A program made the position numbers and the translations under genes. A DNA stretch of 64,000 nucleotides from Lepus europaeus. Its lineage: Eukaryota > Chordata > Mammalia > Lagomorpha > Leporidae. The stretch's first letter is position 1. Every line of letters begins with the position of its first letter. Positions 53,383 through 64,000 of the stretch are shown piece after piece. The notes below the pieces were generated by a model, which was not told where the DNA came from, did not search any database, and saw only the letters and a list, made by a program, of their open reading frames with translations. Location: the NCBI RefSeq assembly GCF_033115175.1, contig NC_084829.1:16504496-16568495 (forward strand), given 5' to 3'.

Positions 53383-54530
53383 CTTAGGTAGATCTACAAA
53401 GGATTTTGGATGACAGTTCAATTCCTAATAAATAAAGTAAAAATAAGTACAGCAGGAAATAATATATCACATTGCCTAACCATTAGTTGTGGAAAATGAC
53501 TGAAAATTTGCTATATCCAAATTAGAATCTTAGACAGATACTATAAATATGGAAGAGACTGCAGGTGCCAGAAGCCAGGTGAGCAATGAGAACTGATGTA
53601 CTAACAAAAGAATATTTCTTTAGTAAGAACTGATAACACTAACAAAAGTTTGTAAGAAAGTAGTCACTCCAAAATACTCCTGTAGAAACAACTTCATTTG
53701 AAACATAAATACTACTGGTATAATGTGACTAAAAAACATTTTCTCATTTGAATTAACAACACTGAAATTTTGATTCCTATGAAGAAGAAAAATGGATGGT
53801 CCAGAGAGTATGTTTAATGGAAGGCAGACAGCCTGAGGAGTTAGCTTAATGGTTAAAATTCTCATCAGAAATGATTGTGATGTTACTACCCAGGTGATTT
53901 GGGAATCAATCTATAATAAGACTAGAACTATCAGACACTAATAGTAGGGTTCTGAAACCATGATTTCTTACTTTAAATATCTGATGTGACTCCACTGACC
54001 TGGAGGAAGTGTGAATTTAGCAGGGATGAGCTTTGATGCAATTTACACAACATGTTGGAGGGGGCAGGATAATGTCTACAGCACTGGGGGCACTTGGTTA
54101 GGCCAAAGAAAACTAAAAGGCCAAGTACCAAGAGGCTAAGCATTAGAAAATTGATGATTTTATTCTGACTGGATAACTGATTTCATCTTGATAACTGCCT
54201 GAATAGGAAAATTTTTCCCTAAAAAGTACCAAAATTAACATCAAGGAAAAATTAACTAAAAAATGGAATTCAATGGATGACACACATTCACAATTATTTA
54301 AAGACTAAGAAATAAATACAGGTACTGTAGAGAAACATGGATCCTTCCTATCACAGTAACCCACCTGCACCTCTACTCTGCCAATCCCATGTACTTGGCA
54401 AAAAAATGCACAAAATTGACTCAAAACAGTAGAATCCCAGAAATTAGATACAAGTTTTCTTTGGTGATACATTCCAAAGAAATCTAAATAATGTAAAACT
54501 TCCAGAGCTAGGCAGGTACTCTCACTGGCA
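53383..54530. other. downstream flank of ZKSCAN3, nothing recognised
   Basis: AT-rich DNA. No exon, RNA gene or well-preserved repeat was noticed. Confidence 0.35.
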
Positions 54531-54532
54531 CA

Positions 54533-54538
54533 TTTATT
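54533..54538 (-). terminator. ZKSCAN3: possible polyadenylation signal for ZKSCAN3
   Basis: AATAAA on the minus strand, about 425 bp downstream of the ZKSCAN3 stop. The position fits a short 3' UTR; use is not demonstrated. Confidence 0.4.
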
Positions 54539-54962
54539 ACATATTTAATTAGCACCTGTTTGCAAGGCACAACGAGGGATATAAGACGCCATGAATCTGA
54601 CTAATTCTAGTCAACAGTCACAAGGCAGCCTCCCTCATACCCACACCCAGCAGACATCATAAAGTGCTGGCTGAGAGGAAGTAGTCAATCCGAGTCCATT
54701 AATCCCAGGGGCGGGAAACAAAGCCGGTCCACCTCTTCCAGACAACTCTCCCCTAGCCTCCCAGCAAGTAAGCTTTTGCCTAATCATGCTCCAGAAATTA
54801 GAAAACAATTTCTGTCAGTCAGACTCCGTATTTTCTAACACGTAGTGATATGTGGTGGTAAATAAAGCCCCAGACCACACTTTGTAGTCAGGATGGGCTG
54901 GGCCCCAGGGTGGCCTCAGCTCGATGAGGAATGAGCACCTCCTGTGTCACGCACAGCATGGA

Positions 54963-55825
54963 TCACTGCGATGGAATTCTCTTCCCTACATGGCTTCGCT
55001 GATGTTGAACAAGGTATGAGGTTCGGGTGAAGCCTTTTCCACATGTGTCACACTGATAGGGCTTCTCACCAGTGTGGATTTTTTGATGTTCAAGAAGGCC
55101 TATATTCTGAGTAAAACTTCTCTCACATTCACTGCATTTGTAAGACACAAGAGTTTCAACATTTTCCCACTGGCCTTCCACCCGACTCTGGCATTCCCAG
55201 GCCTCCCCATGCTCAGGTTCCTGATGGTTTTTATCACCATGGATCCTCTGATGTCTCAGGAGATGGGAACTCCGCCTAAAGGCTTTGCCGCACAGGTTGC
55301 ACTGGTATGGCTTCTCCCCTGTATGGATTCTGTGATGTTCAAGGAGGCTGCAGCTTTGGCTGAAGGTTTTCCCACAGTCCTCACACTCGTAGGGCTTCTC
55401 CCCAGTGTGGGTTCTCTGGTGCTTGATAAGGTCTGAGCTGTGACTAAAGGCCTTGCCACATTCCTCACACTCATATGGCTTCTCCCCAGTGTGGACTCTC
55501 TGGTGAATAATGAGGGCAGAGCTCCCAATGAAGGCTTTGCCACACTCTTCGCATTCGTAGGGTTTCTCTCCAGTGTGGATTCTCCTGTGTTTACTAAGGC
55601 CTGAACTCTGAGCAAAACTCTTCCCACATTCAAGGCAAATGTGCCGCCTCCTCCCTGAGGCACTTCTCGGCTTTCTCTGCAGCCTACTCTCCGGCTCACC
55701 AGCTTGTGCACCTGTAGTAACCCGGGCAGTGTCACCACCCAGGTGCCCTGGTGTCTGGCTGGGCTCCTGCTCTGGATGTGGCTCGGCTGGAGGCAAGTCC
55801 CTGACCTTGGTCTGTGCATCAGCAC
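54963..55825 (-). CDS. ZKSCAN3: ZKSCAN3 terminal exon with seven zinc fingers
   Basis: The acceptor TTGTTCCAG abuts 55825 on the minus strand. It encodes residues 260-546 and ends RIPSQ then TGA. The phase joins GG at the previous exon's end as a Gly codon ([15 protein letters not shown]). Confidence 0.95.
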
Positions 55826-58800
55826 CTGGAACAACAATGCCCACTGTTAGTTCTGCACTGCCACGGAGGAAAGCGCTGTGATGAGTTACGGGGCAAGCGT
55901 GACAGAGGTCTACACATAGGTCAAGGATAAGGCTTTAAGTGCACAATCAGGATGAGAATAAAGGGGAGACAGAGCACTTGGGAGGAGAAGCACCCGAAAA
56001 TGGGGAGGGGGCCACAGGAAGAAGGGTGTTGGGGATGGGGGGAGGGCGGTGAGGAGCAAAGACTGTGCTGGGAATATATGCTCTAAGCTCTAAGAACAGT
56101 AAGCCAGGGCCATGCACTTGGGATCGCAGACACTGCGCTACGAGGGCTGGTCAGAAAGCAACAGTGAACAGAGCAAGTGAAAGGGTTTCTGAAGCATTCT
56201 GTGAGAAGCAGGAAAAGCATGCTCCGAAATTAGTCCCCAGTGATAAAGGGTTGTTATCTCTGACTGTGCCCCAGGCAGAGGCAGCTCCCCCAGCATAGTG
56301 CGCTTTAGCGTGGGAGATCACTGTGTCAATGGTTAACTGTGTGATCTCGGACAAGTCAGGTAATGAGCACCTCTGCACTCTGACCGCTAGGGTCAGGTCT
56401 GCAGTCAGTGTCTGAGGTCACGTGGAACACGGCCCCATGGCCCGTTTCCTCCTCGTCGGCTAGGAACGCAAAGAGAGGGGAAGAAATCAACATTTGCTGT
56501 GCATGCCCTGTGAGCCGGACCTATACTTATCCCACTTCACTGGCAAAGAGCAAAGCAAGATCAGAGGGTTTAAGGAGCTAGTCAGTACAAAGTCTCAAAA
56601 ATGGTAGTTCTGAATCCAAACACAAGGGGGCTCAACAGCTTTTAAGAGCCCAGTAGCATGTAGTATACAAAAGATGTCAAGAAACCTGAAGAGAAATGAA
56701 TGTCCACTTGTCTCACCTAAGGAGATGAGGCTGCTATAGTTCTCCAGCCTTTCATCCCTGTAGAGGTTCATCTGAGATGAATCCGGCTGTGTCCACTCAG
56801 GAGTGAGGGACAGGGCCACACTGTCCATTTTCAGCAACCCCTAAAGCAGTATAAGAAGGGACCAACCAAACAGGATCTGGGTAGCACAGACTGCACCCCC
56901 CTCTCCCCCCAGCTAATAATAAAAAGTGTCGTAAGTGGACACCAAAATGAAGTTAGTGATAAACAACCTTGGGAAAAATAAGAATATTTAAGTCCAACCT
57001 AGGATCTGAGTGGAAGATCCAGGATGAGGGTAAAGGTGGAGTGGTGAGGGAGGGACCTCCACAGGAAGCACAACCCAAGTAAAGGGCATTTGTGGAGGGA
57101 CAGGGCCCCAGCTCACCTGGGACTCTGGAGTGAGCCTGGCGGCTACCACTGTGTCTTCTCTGCAGCTCCCTTCCTGGGTAAGCCCAGGAACCTGGAGAAC
57201 TAAGAAGGAAAGATGCTCTGGATGAGATCTGCCCTGGTACGCAGTCTCCCTGCCTGTGGAATCCAGGTTCAAAACTAGATTAATAAATCCCTGCCAAACA
57301 AGTTCATACAGTGTGTTCCTTTCCAAAATATGATCCCTACCAGGTCCAATATGGTGTGCTCTATACACATACAAAACCATACAAAAACAAAAAGGCAGGG
57401 TCCTTGTTGAAAGTGGTAAGATGAATAAAATAACAACATTAAAAAGCTTCTCTTTAGGGGTCAGTGCTGTTGCGCAGCAGGTTAAGCCTTGCTTTGCCAG
57501 CATCTCATATCAGAACTCCAATTCAAGTCCTAACTTCTGATCCAGCTCCCTGCTAACGTGCTGGGAAGGCAGCAGATGATTGCCCCAGTACTTAGACCCC
57601 TGCTATCCATGTGGGAGACTGAGAGGGAGCTCCTGGCTCCTGGCTGTCCCCTGGCCCAGACCTGACTGTTGCAGCCATTTGGGGAGTGAGCCAGTGGATA
57701 GAAGATTCCCCCTCTCCATCTCTCCCACTCCGTCTTTCAAATAAATACATATTTAAAAAAAATAAAGCTGCTCTTTGAAGATTCCCTGAATTTTGCTCGG
57801 CGGGGGGGGGGGGGGGGGGGGAGTAACATTTGGGTTAGTACAATTTTAGTAACAGTTTTCTGCTTTGGTTTTAAAAAATCAAGAACAAACAGATCTGAGC
57901 TTAGATGGGAAGAAATAGAAATCGGCTCAGATTCAAGGGCGAGAAAAAATTTCAAAATGTGAGATTTCTTTATGGGAGGCAAACAAAAGCAACAGAAAAC
58001 AGTTGGTTAGAAACTGTTGAGAAATAAAGATTGCATTTTGGATGATGTATCCCAATGTTACTTGTCTTGGAAACTTACATCCATGTTTGGGACACATGAG
58101 AGAACATTTCAGAACATACAGTCATTTCCTTTGGAGTGAACCTTAAGTTATTTTAATCACAGATGTAAAGTTTACAAGGTTTATACATTTTAATTTGTAA
58201 CAGTCATACAGTCTGTGGAATATTCTGGATGGCTTTACAAATTCAGTTTATTTTCTTCATAAAACTTACCACTGTCTAAAAGTGTATTGTTAATCTGTTT
58301 ATCTGCCATCTTCACCATCTGAATATAGCAACACTGGAACAAGGACTCTGTCTCACTGACAGTTTGAACCCCAGTGCCAACAACATTGGCTACTGCATTA
58401 GAGACCTCCATAATTATATGCTAAATTAATGGAGAACCAATTCTTTGAAAGCCCAAATTTTAGTAAAATTTTATTTACTCTGCCTAGACTTAGTTGGAAA
58501 CGCTTTTCATCAATGGGTTTGAAATTGCCCCTTCAGGCTGAATCTCAAAGGAGAGTCAACCAGGACAGGCTAGTAAAGTAACTGTCTATGGATCTTTCAA
58601 GAGACGCTTAAATAAAAATGGATGAAATTTATAGAATCTACACAGCCTAGAAAATGGTACTCACCTCTGTCTTGTAAAGGCTGGGTTCCCAGAGGTTTGT
58701 GCTTCAATAAAGCCTTCATTGGCTGGAATTGGCTACTCTGTGACCCCTGAGCTGGTGTCAACAGTGACATCTTATAGCCAAGCAGTTCTTGCCCCTGGCT

Positions 58801-60551
58801 GCCAGGTGGAACCTAGAAATCATTCATTTATTTTTATTTTCATTAATCCATCAAACACTTCCGTAGCACTTTCTAAGAGCCTGGCACTCTTTCCAAAAGC
58901 ATTACAAATATTAACTTATTTAACAAAAACAACCACCTTATAAGAGAGGTACTATTATCTTTCTCATCTATTTCCCATCTATTGATGGGGAAACAGAAGT
59001 GTGGGGAGCTTAAGTAGCTTGCTCATAGTAATTCAACTAATGTAGCAATGCTAGGGTGACAGCTCGGGAAGAGGACTCCACAGCCCATGCTCTTAACCAT
59101 TGGTCTACACTCCCTCATCACATACAGTTGTGCTTTTATGAAAACTGTTTGGAAATTGCTGATAAATTCTCACAGAATACTAGTATCTTCTCTGAAAAAA
59201 TGAGGATAATAATTTCTAGCCTAAGGTTTGTTGGGACCAGTGAGGTCACAGTATGTGAAGTCATCTAACATAGAGTCCAGCACATGACATGTCTTCATTT
59301 TCTTCCCAGGACATTTACAGTTAAATTATACTTTTCAAGATACTTCTCCACGTGTACAGCTAAGAATCTCTCATGTCCTATACAAAGATCGAAGCTACGA
59401 GACTTGACATGACTATTCACTGTCTCAGGGCTCAGGTGCAATAGTTCCAAGTCAAGAACCTTGGACTCCAGGTCACTGGTTGGAAGGTTTGGGCCAATGA
59501 CCTCTGAGGGAAAGTGCAAAGGACACAGGAAGATGCCAGGGAGACTGCCTCATTAAATAGGACAGGAGACGGAGGTTCCAAATGGACCCAGCTTCTCCCT
59601 GGGGTTTGTAACCAATGGCCCATGGACTCCATCCCAAGTGGTCAATGAATCTGATAGGAAAAAACTATTATTTTTCCTTTGATTATGAATGAAAGCAGCA
59701 AACCAGTGTGACATAAGCAGTGCCCAGGACTCTGGCACCAATAGGAACCACAGGTGTTTTCACATCACATTACAGCCAGGCACATACGGTCAATGTCACT
59801 CACACATACTGCCACTTTGAAATCACCAGGCATTGGCCTGTCCCTAGGTCTTATTATTTAGTGCTCTAAGTTAAAAGCACACGTATCATTTAATGACAAA
59901 CGTAGTACTTTTACCCACAGAATTCCAACAGCATTGAGTTCTTTTGGAATCGTCTGAATCTTCCTTTGCACTTAAAAACATTCCTCTGAGAAAGGGGAGG
60001 GCCTTCACCTACTGCCAGAGAGGTTCACAGCACAAAAGGAGATGGGGAGAGTAACGCCCTCCACTGGATCTGGAGGTTTCTGGAAGACACAGACCGCAGC
60101 GCTCAGATACTAAACCTGTTCTTTCTACCTGCGGCGTTGGCTCCTCCAGCTGCCTCTCCAAACACTCCAACAGCGCCACGACCTCCTCCCCGCTCTCTGG
60201 GCGCTGCCTGCGCACCCAGCGCTGCAGGTCCCCGGGCAGGATGGTCAGGAACTGCTCCAGCACCAGCAGCTCCAGGATCTGCTCCTTGCTGTGCAGGTTG
60301 GGCCGCAGCCACTGTCGGCAGAGCTCCCGGAGCCGGCTCAGCGCCTCGCGGGGACCCGTGGCCTCTGGGTACCGAAAGCCTCGAAAGCGCTGGCGGGAGC
60401 GTTCAGAGCCCAGAGCAGAGCTGTTGGGCAAGCTGGCCTCCTCTGCAAAGACAGAGGCTTCTTCCTCCTCTACTTTTATGACAAGAAGCTCCATCTGGTC
60501 CTCTGCAGCTTGGGCATCCAGGGATGTGCTTTCCCTCGATTCTCTAGCCAT
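54963..60551 (-). CDS. ZKSCAN3: ZKSCAN3: SCAN, KRAB-like and C2H2 zinc-finger repressor, 5 coding exons, 546 aa
   Basis: Nuclear transcription factor; the human protein represses autophagy and lysosome genes. Minus-strand coding exons in order are 60129-60551, 58665-58812, 57117-57199, 56717-56840 and 54963-55825. All junctions have AG/GT and the phases (0,1,0,1) close to give 546 residues; human is about 538. Starting at MARESREST, the product has an acidic stretch, a SCAN domain at about residues 52-135, a linker, a short KRAB-like segment at about 219-259 ([20 protein letters not shown]), and seven C2H2 fingers at about 321-538. Five fingers are in tandem, then a spacer of about 32 residues ([19 protein letters not shown]...), then two more. 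This 5+2 arrangement and the finger texts ([33 protein letters not shown]) are diagnostic. The SCAN exon contains an [14 protein letters not shown] segment that seems longer than I recall for human. There is no sign of decay. Confidence 0.95.
56325..56620. repeat. MIR fragments in ZKSCAN3 intron
   Basis: A sense MIR piece near 56330-56400 (GGTTAACTGTGTGATCTCGG, ACAAGTCAGGTAATGAGC) and an antisense piece near 56520-56610 (CACTTCACTGGCAAAGAGC, TAAGGAGCTAGTCAGTACA) are both diverged. Confidence 0.5.
56717..56840 (-). CDS. ZKSCAN3: ZKSCAN3 KRAB-like exon
   Basis: The acceptor TGCTTTAG is followed by [20 protein letters not shown] and the exon ends at SLISL plus one base; the donor is GTGAGA. Only part of the KRAB A box is recognisable, and the classical VTFEDVAV core is altered, as recalled for this family member. 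Confidence 0.9.
57117..57199 (-). CDS. ZKSCAN3: ZKSCAN3 short linker exon
   Basis: 83 nt between the acceptor CCTTCTTAG and donor GTGAGC. With the preceding base it encodes [20 protein letters not shown] and then ARLTPESQ, 28 residues. Confidence 0.9.
57456..57766 (+). mobile_element. CSINE in ZKSCAN3 intron, sense to the window
   Basis: Complete, starting GGGGTCAGTGCTGTTGCGCAG and ending AAATAAATACATATTTAAAA. It is antisense to ZKSCAN3. Confidence 0.88.
57802..57821. repeat. G(20) homopolymer
   Basis: Uninterrupted run of about 20 G after TCGGC, within a ZKSCAN3 intron. The transcribed RNA would carry C. Length variation and assembly error are both likely. Confidence 0.9.
58665..58812 (-). 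CDS. ZKSCAN3: ZKSCAN3 second coding exon
   Basis: The acceptor GATTTCTAG and donor GTGAGT define 148 nt encoding [15 protein letters not shown] through [11 protein letters not shown], 49 residues plus one base. No methionine-initiated frame covers it, so it was found by splice phase and family sequence. Confidence 0.88.
58830..59115 (-). repeat. MIR SINE, antisense
   Basis: Long MIR copy: ATTAACTTATTTAACAAAAA, ACTATTATCTTTCTCATC, GGGGAAACAGAAGTGTGGGG, CTTAAGTAGCTTGCTCATAG and CCCATGCTCTTAACCATTGG in reverse-complement order. Confidence 0.75.
59116..60128. other. ZKSCAN3 intron 2 remainder
   Basis: No exon or well-preserved repeat was recognised between the MIR copy and the SCAN-exon donor. 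Minus-strand open frames here (59295-59741) show no domain. Confidence 0.4.
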
Positions 60552-60613
60552 CTTGTGCCAAGGCAGTACTCAGGCCTCCCTGTAGTTGCGAGCTCAGTAT
60601 GTGCAGAATATTT
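60129..60613 (-). CDS. ZKSCAN3: ZKSCAN3 exon with 5' UTR and SCAN domain
   Basis: On the minus strand the acceptor TTCACCTTTCAG abuts 60613. The leader is 60613-60552 and ATG 60551 opens residues 1-141, ending PTPQ before donor GTAGAA. GC-rich codon use is stronger here than in the SCAN exons of ZSCAN12 and ZSCAN23. Confidence 0.93.
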
Positions 60614-61909
60614 CTGAAAGGTGAAAATCACTATTAACCAGTAAACTGGCAAGCACTCCCCTCCCTTCACGTCCAGAGGCTCAGAGACAAAGCCAGCAGT
60701 GCAGAGACGTCTTCTCCGTCCAGTGCACCTGCACCGTCACCCTCTGCATCACCCCCAACCTGAGCCCCACAATGAGCTTCCCAGCAGATGTCCTGGGGCT
60801 GTATCTGGACTCAGGACTAAATGGGACAGAAACTGAGACTGGCACTGTCAACTTCTGGTGGCTACCTGGGCTACTTGCTGGACTCTAGAAGTTTCTCTCA
60901 ATGATTAGCTTGGAGTTGACTTATTAGCAGCCAGGTCTGGGGTTGGCTGAATTCTAAGACGACCCTAGAGGTCTCCTGCTCTGATACCTAGGAGTTTGAA
61001 TATGATGAGATAGCAAGCCAGACTCATCAAAGTGATCACAAGGACACTTAACTAAATCTCAATGGATTCCACTCCAGAGAGAGCCCAGCTTTACTTTAGC
61101 CTTGGGTGATTCCAAAGGGAGACCTCAGCTGAGCCTGCCTACCCTTCTGACCTACAAAACTGGAAATAATACCCAAGCTTTGTTCTAAGCCATACCCTTC
61201 TCATAAATTGCTACTCAGCCACAGGAAACTAACCTTGGTCTTATCTGTGGTCAAGGCACTGCAGTTAGAGGATGGAGAAAGAAAAGACGGCAGCCCCTAC
61301 ATTAAGAGACAGGACTAATCTTTTAATTCTGGGTGCCTGTTGGTGAGTCTCAATTCCCTGTGATGTGAGGCTCGCTCACATAACTGGCATAAAGTTCACA
61401 CGTAAATTCAGCTGAACGTAGGGCTTCCAGACCCCTTTAAAGTTTGGATGAGAGGACCGACCCTCAGTTTCTCTCCGAAGTCTCAAAGAACAGAAAATAC
61501 CACCAAGCCCTCGCCATAGAGAGCGTAGTAACTGCCCCTGCTACTTGCCACCCCTTAATCTGCACCCTCTTTTCTCCCCTTCAAAGCCAAAATTCTTGAA
61601 AGAAAATCCTCCAGACCCCAACTATAGTCCACACCTCCCTCTAAGCCTTCAACATGTAGTCGGGAGCAAACTGCCACCAAAGCCACTAGTGCTGCTCCTG
61701 CTGAAGTCAGCAGAGCGGCTTCCCTCAGTTACCATCTTCTATGGCCTCTTCTCAACCATCCAGGCTGATGCTACTGGCAACTTCTAGAAACGCACTTGTC
61801 CCTGGGTTTAGGGACCCCAATCTCTTCTGCTTTCCTCCTTCCTGTTTCTTCCCAGCTCCCCCATCACAGTCTAGCCAGGTTTCCTGGGCTCCAAGTCCCG
61901 TTTTTAGTA

Positions 61910-62075
61910 TCTAGTAGTAGCTGGGTGATTTGGGTAAATTACACAGTATCTCTGTGCCTCAGTTTCCTCATCTCTGATAGGGACAGTGACAGCAAATAGG
62001 GCTGTAAGCAGTAAGTCTGCATATAAAGTTCTTAGGACAGTGCCTGGCCTGTGGTAAGTGCTATATGAATGTCAG
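61910..62075 (+). repeat. MIR SINE, sense
   Basis: Core and 3' part preserved in the canonical MIR order, ending with GTAAGTGCTATATGAATGTC. Confidence 0.8.
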
Positions 62076-63060
62076 CCAATCGTATAACTCACTGGCCTTT
62101 CACCATTTAAGTCAGAGTGGGCCTGCTTTGTATTTTGTTTTGGACCCCCTTTTTTTTTCCTGCTCCTCACATTCTTCTCTACAACGATCTTTAATCACTT
62201 GCAAGAGTTTCATTCTTATTTCTAGGCTGAAGACTCCTGATCCCTATCCTGAGCTGCCTTCCAGACAGTTCTATCTGAAACTCTTGCAAACAAACCCAAC
62301 AGCACATGCCCCACATTCTTCTCCAGAATGGCATTCTCTAGAAACCACAGCACTACCCGCCAGGCTTCCTCAGAATCGGCTGACTTGTTCATCTCCTTCA
62401 GTTCGCACAACAGATCACTTTGATTGAGTCTACCTCTGGGACGTCGCTCAGATCTGTTCCCTTTTCTCTCTTCTCCTTGCTATCATCATGGCCCAGTTCC
62501 TCATCACTGTCTCAAGCCTACTAAGCACCTTCAACCTCCCTACTTCCTTCCTTCCTTCCCTTCCTAGTGGGCAGCCACCAGAGAACTTTTTCTAAAATAA
62601 CTAATCAAGGCATTCCCTTGCCTAAAACCACTCATATTTCTACTCATGCCCAGTGCTGATCCTCTGCCCCACAGACTGGTAATTCATCTGGAATTCTCAC
62701 ATATGGTCACGTAGGTTGTGCACTGCTCAGCGTACCCAGCCCAAGGGGCCAGAAACTTGAGCCCTCCAGACTATGTCCACACTCAACAGAGGCATCTACT
62801 CTCTAATACGCACAAAGATTCCCTGAACTTGTAAAAAGACGCCAGCAGCTGTCCTGGCAAACTGTTTACTATACTATGAATATAGCACTTTTGTTCATGC
62901 TTCCATATCTCTGCACACAAGCTCCAAAGCTCAACTTAAATGTCCTCTCTTCTCTAGATTCTCCCCTCAGGAGAATGAGTATCATCCTGTGATGTTGCCT
63001 TTCTTCTGTGCAAAATAAGTAACTTAAGGAATCAGCACATGGAGAGTGCTCAATAAATGT

Positions 63061-63116
63061 TGAAGGAAGGAAGGAAGAGAAGGAGGGAGGAAGGGAGGGA
63101 GGGAGGAAGGAAGGAG
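63061..63116. repeat. (GGAA)n / (GGGA)n tract
   Basis: A purine repeat of GGAAGGAAGG and GGGAGGGAGG units directly follows an L2-like CTCAATAAATGTTGAA end. Confidence 0.92.
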
Positions 63117-63174
63117 CCCAGTATATAGGCATATTTGTTCTCTATTAAAAATAGGTCTAAAAAAATGGGTCTAA

Positions 63175-63509
63175 CAGGGCCAGTGCTGTGGCATAGCAGG
63201 TAAAGCCACCATCTGCAGTGCCAGCATCCCATATGGGCGCTGGTTCAAGACCCGACTGCTCCACTTCCGATTCAGCTCTCTGCTATGGCCTGGGAAAGCA
63301 ATAAAAGATGGCCCAAGTCCTTGGGCCCCTATACCTGCGTAGGAGAGCCGGAAGAAGCTCCTGGCTCCTGGCTTTGGACTGGCCCAGCTCCAGCCACTAC
63401 AGCCCTCTGGGAAGTGAACCAGCAATGGAAGACTTCTCTCTCTCCTCTCTGCCTCTACCTCTCTGTAACTCTCTTAAATAAATAAATAAATATTAAAAAA
63501 AAAAAAAGG
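63175..63509 (+). mobile_element. CSINE, sense
   Basis: Complete copy ending in A13. AATGGGTCTAACA before it and AAAGGGTCTACAC after it indicate a target-site duplication around GGGTCTA. Confidence 0.92.
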
Positions 63510-63778
63510 GTCTACACTGAGACACTGAGTTCCTTGAAAACAATTCTATCCTTAGCTTACTCATTTTTGTATCCCCTGAGGCCTGAGACATAGTAGAAAA
63601 ATAATAAGTTTGTGGCATTTTTGTCTGCTTGCTTTTAGTGAAAGGACGAATAAATGCAAAAGTATTAGGTGAACAGTTCTTTCTATTAAGCCCTGTTTCT
63701 CAAGTTCAGCACTACTGACATGTGGGTGGGACTGATTCTGTTATGGGGAGCAGTGAGAGTTTTCCTACAAATAACTTG

Positions 63779-64000
63779 CTATCCAGCTCCCTGCTAATAT
63801 GCCTGAGAGGCAGTGGAGAATGGCCCGAGTCCTTGGGCCCCTGCACCCATGTGGGTGACCCAGAGGAAGCTCCTAGCTCCTGGCTTCAGATCGGCTTAGC
63901 TCTGGCCATTGCAGCCATTAAGGGAGTGAACCAGTGGATGGAGGATGCTCTCTGTCTCTACCTCTCTGTGTAATTGTGTCTTCCAAATAAATAAAATAAA
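63779..64000 (+). mobile_element. CSINE, sense, head missing
   Basis: It begins within the body (TATCCAGCTCCCTGCTAATA) and runs to AAATAAATAAAATAAA at the window edge, so the tail may continue beyond. Confidence 0.85.

Larger units (their letters stand above)
60614..63174. other. upstream region of ZKSCAN3
   Basis: No CpG-island promoter of the kind seen for ZSCAN12 or ZSCAN23 was found here, so ZKSCAN3 exon 1 probably lies beyond or is cryptic. A sense MIR lies at 61910-62075 (GTAGCTGGGTGATTTGGGTA, GTGCCTCAGTTTCCTCATCT, TTAGGACAGTGCCTGGCC). Confidence 0.45.

Noticed and set aside
60614-64000. Search for a further SCAN gene (ZSCAN31- or PGBD1-like) at the right edge
   Set aside because: No SCAN, finger or transposase-like exon text was found on either strand in this stretch; any next gene lies outside the window.

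Overview
The window looks like lagomorph nuclear DNA, most likely European rabbit. The main reason is a dense population (over 40 copies) of the tRNA-derived C-repeat SINE (CSINE), with its GGTTCTAGTCC-type B box, a CT-rich segment and an A-rich tail. Older mammalian repeats (MIR, L2, MER5, MER20, MaLR LTRs, L1M) fill in around it. There is no operon structure, and the genes are split by GT/AG introns. The gene content matches the SCAN zinc-finger cluster of the extended MHC class I region (human 6p22.1). Family names rest on recalled protein architecture and sequence, not on an alignment run here.

Layout. 1-641: 3' part of an olfactory receptor gene (+). 2.0-2.8 kb: decayed zinc-finger exon. 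4.6-5.1 kb: CpG-rich promoter, then ZSCAN23 (+), with coding exons 8553-8930, 9166-9313 and 9671-10284 (379 aa). 10.3-24.3 kb: intergenic, repeat-rich, with an orphan CpG-rich island near 17.6-18.2 kb. 24.4-24.9 kb: CpG island, then ZSCAN12 (+), with coding exons 25611-26021, 30881-31025 and 33623-34902 (611 aa, 12 fingers). 38.1-38.6 kb: L1 ORF1 fragment. 39.75-43.25 kb: a dead SCAN/zinc-finger paralogue most like ZSCAN12, with promoter, SCAN and finger relics. 43-54 kb: SINEs, an ERVL-type pol relic, L1 ORF2 and betaretrovirus-like LTR remains. 54.5-60.6 kb: ZKSCAN3 (-), with five coding exons (546 aa, SCAN + KRAB-like + 7 fingers), convergent with ZSCAN12. 60.6-64 kb: no gene recognised.

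The three intact genes encode nuclear DNA-binding proteins. Each has a SCAN dimerisation domain on one exon, short linker exons, and a C2H2 finger array on the last exon. SCAN domains pair with one another, so neighbouring paralogues may heterodimerise (inference). ZKSCAN3 is known in human as a repressor of autophagy and lysosome genes; the other two are poorly characterised.

Most notable observations: (1) the 3' half of the SCAN exons of ZSCAN23 and ZSCAN12 is almost identical (3 mismatches in 155 bp against 17 in the preceding 65 bp), suggesting gene conversion; (2) the usual ZSCAN23 start codon appears lost (ATA); (3) a previously functional tandem paralogue has decayed between ZSCAN12 and ZKSCAN3; (4) a promoter block is shared among cluster members and also present at an orphan island. 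No undescribed multi-gene system was found; this is a vertebrate accessory-gene cluster.
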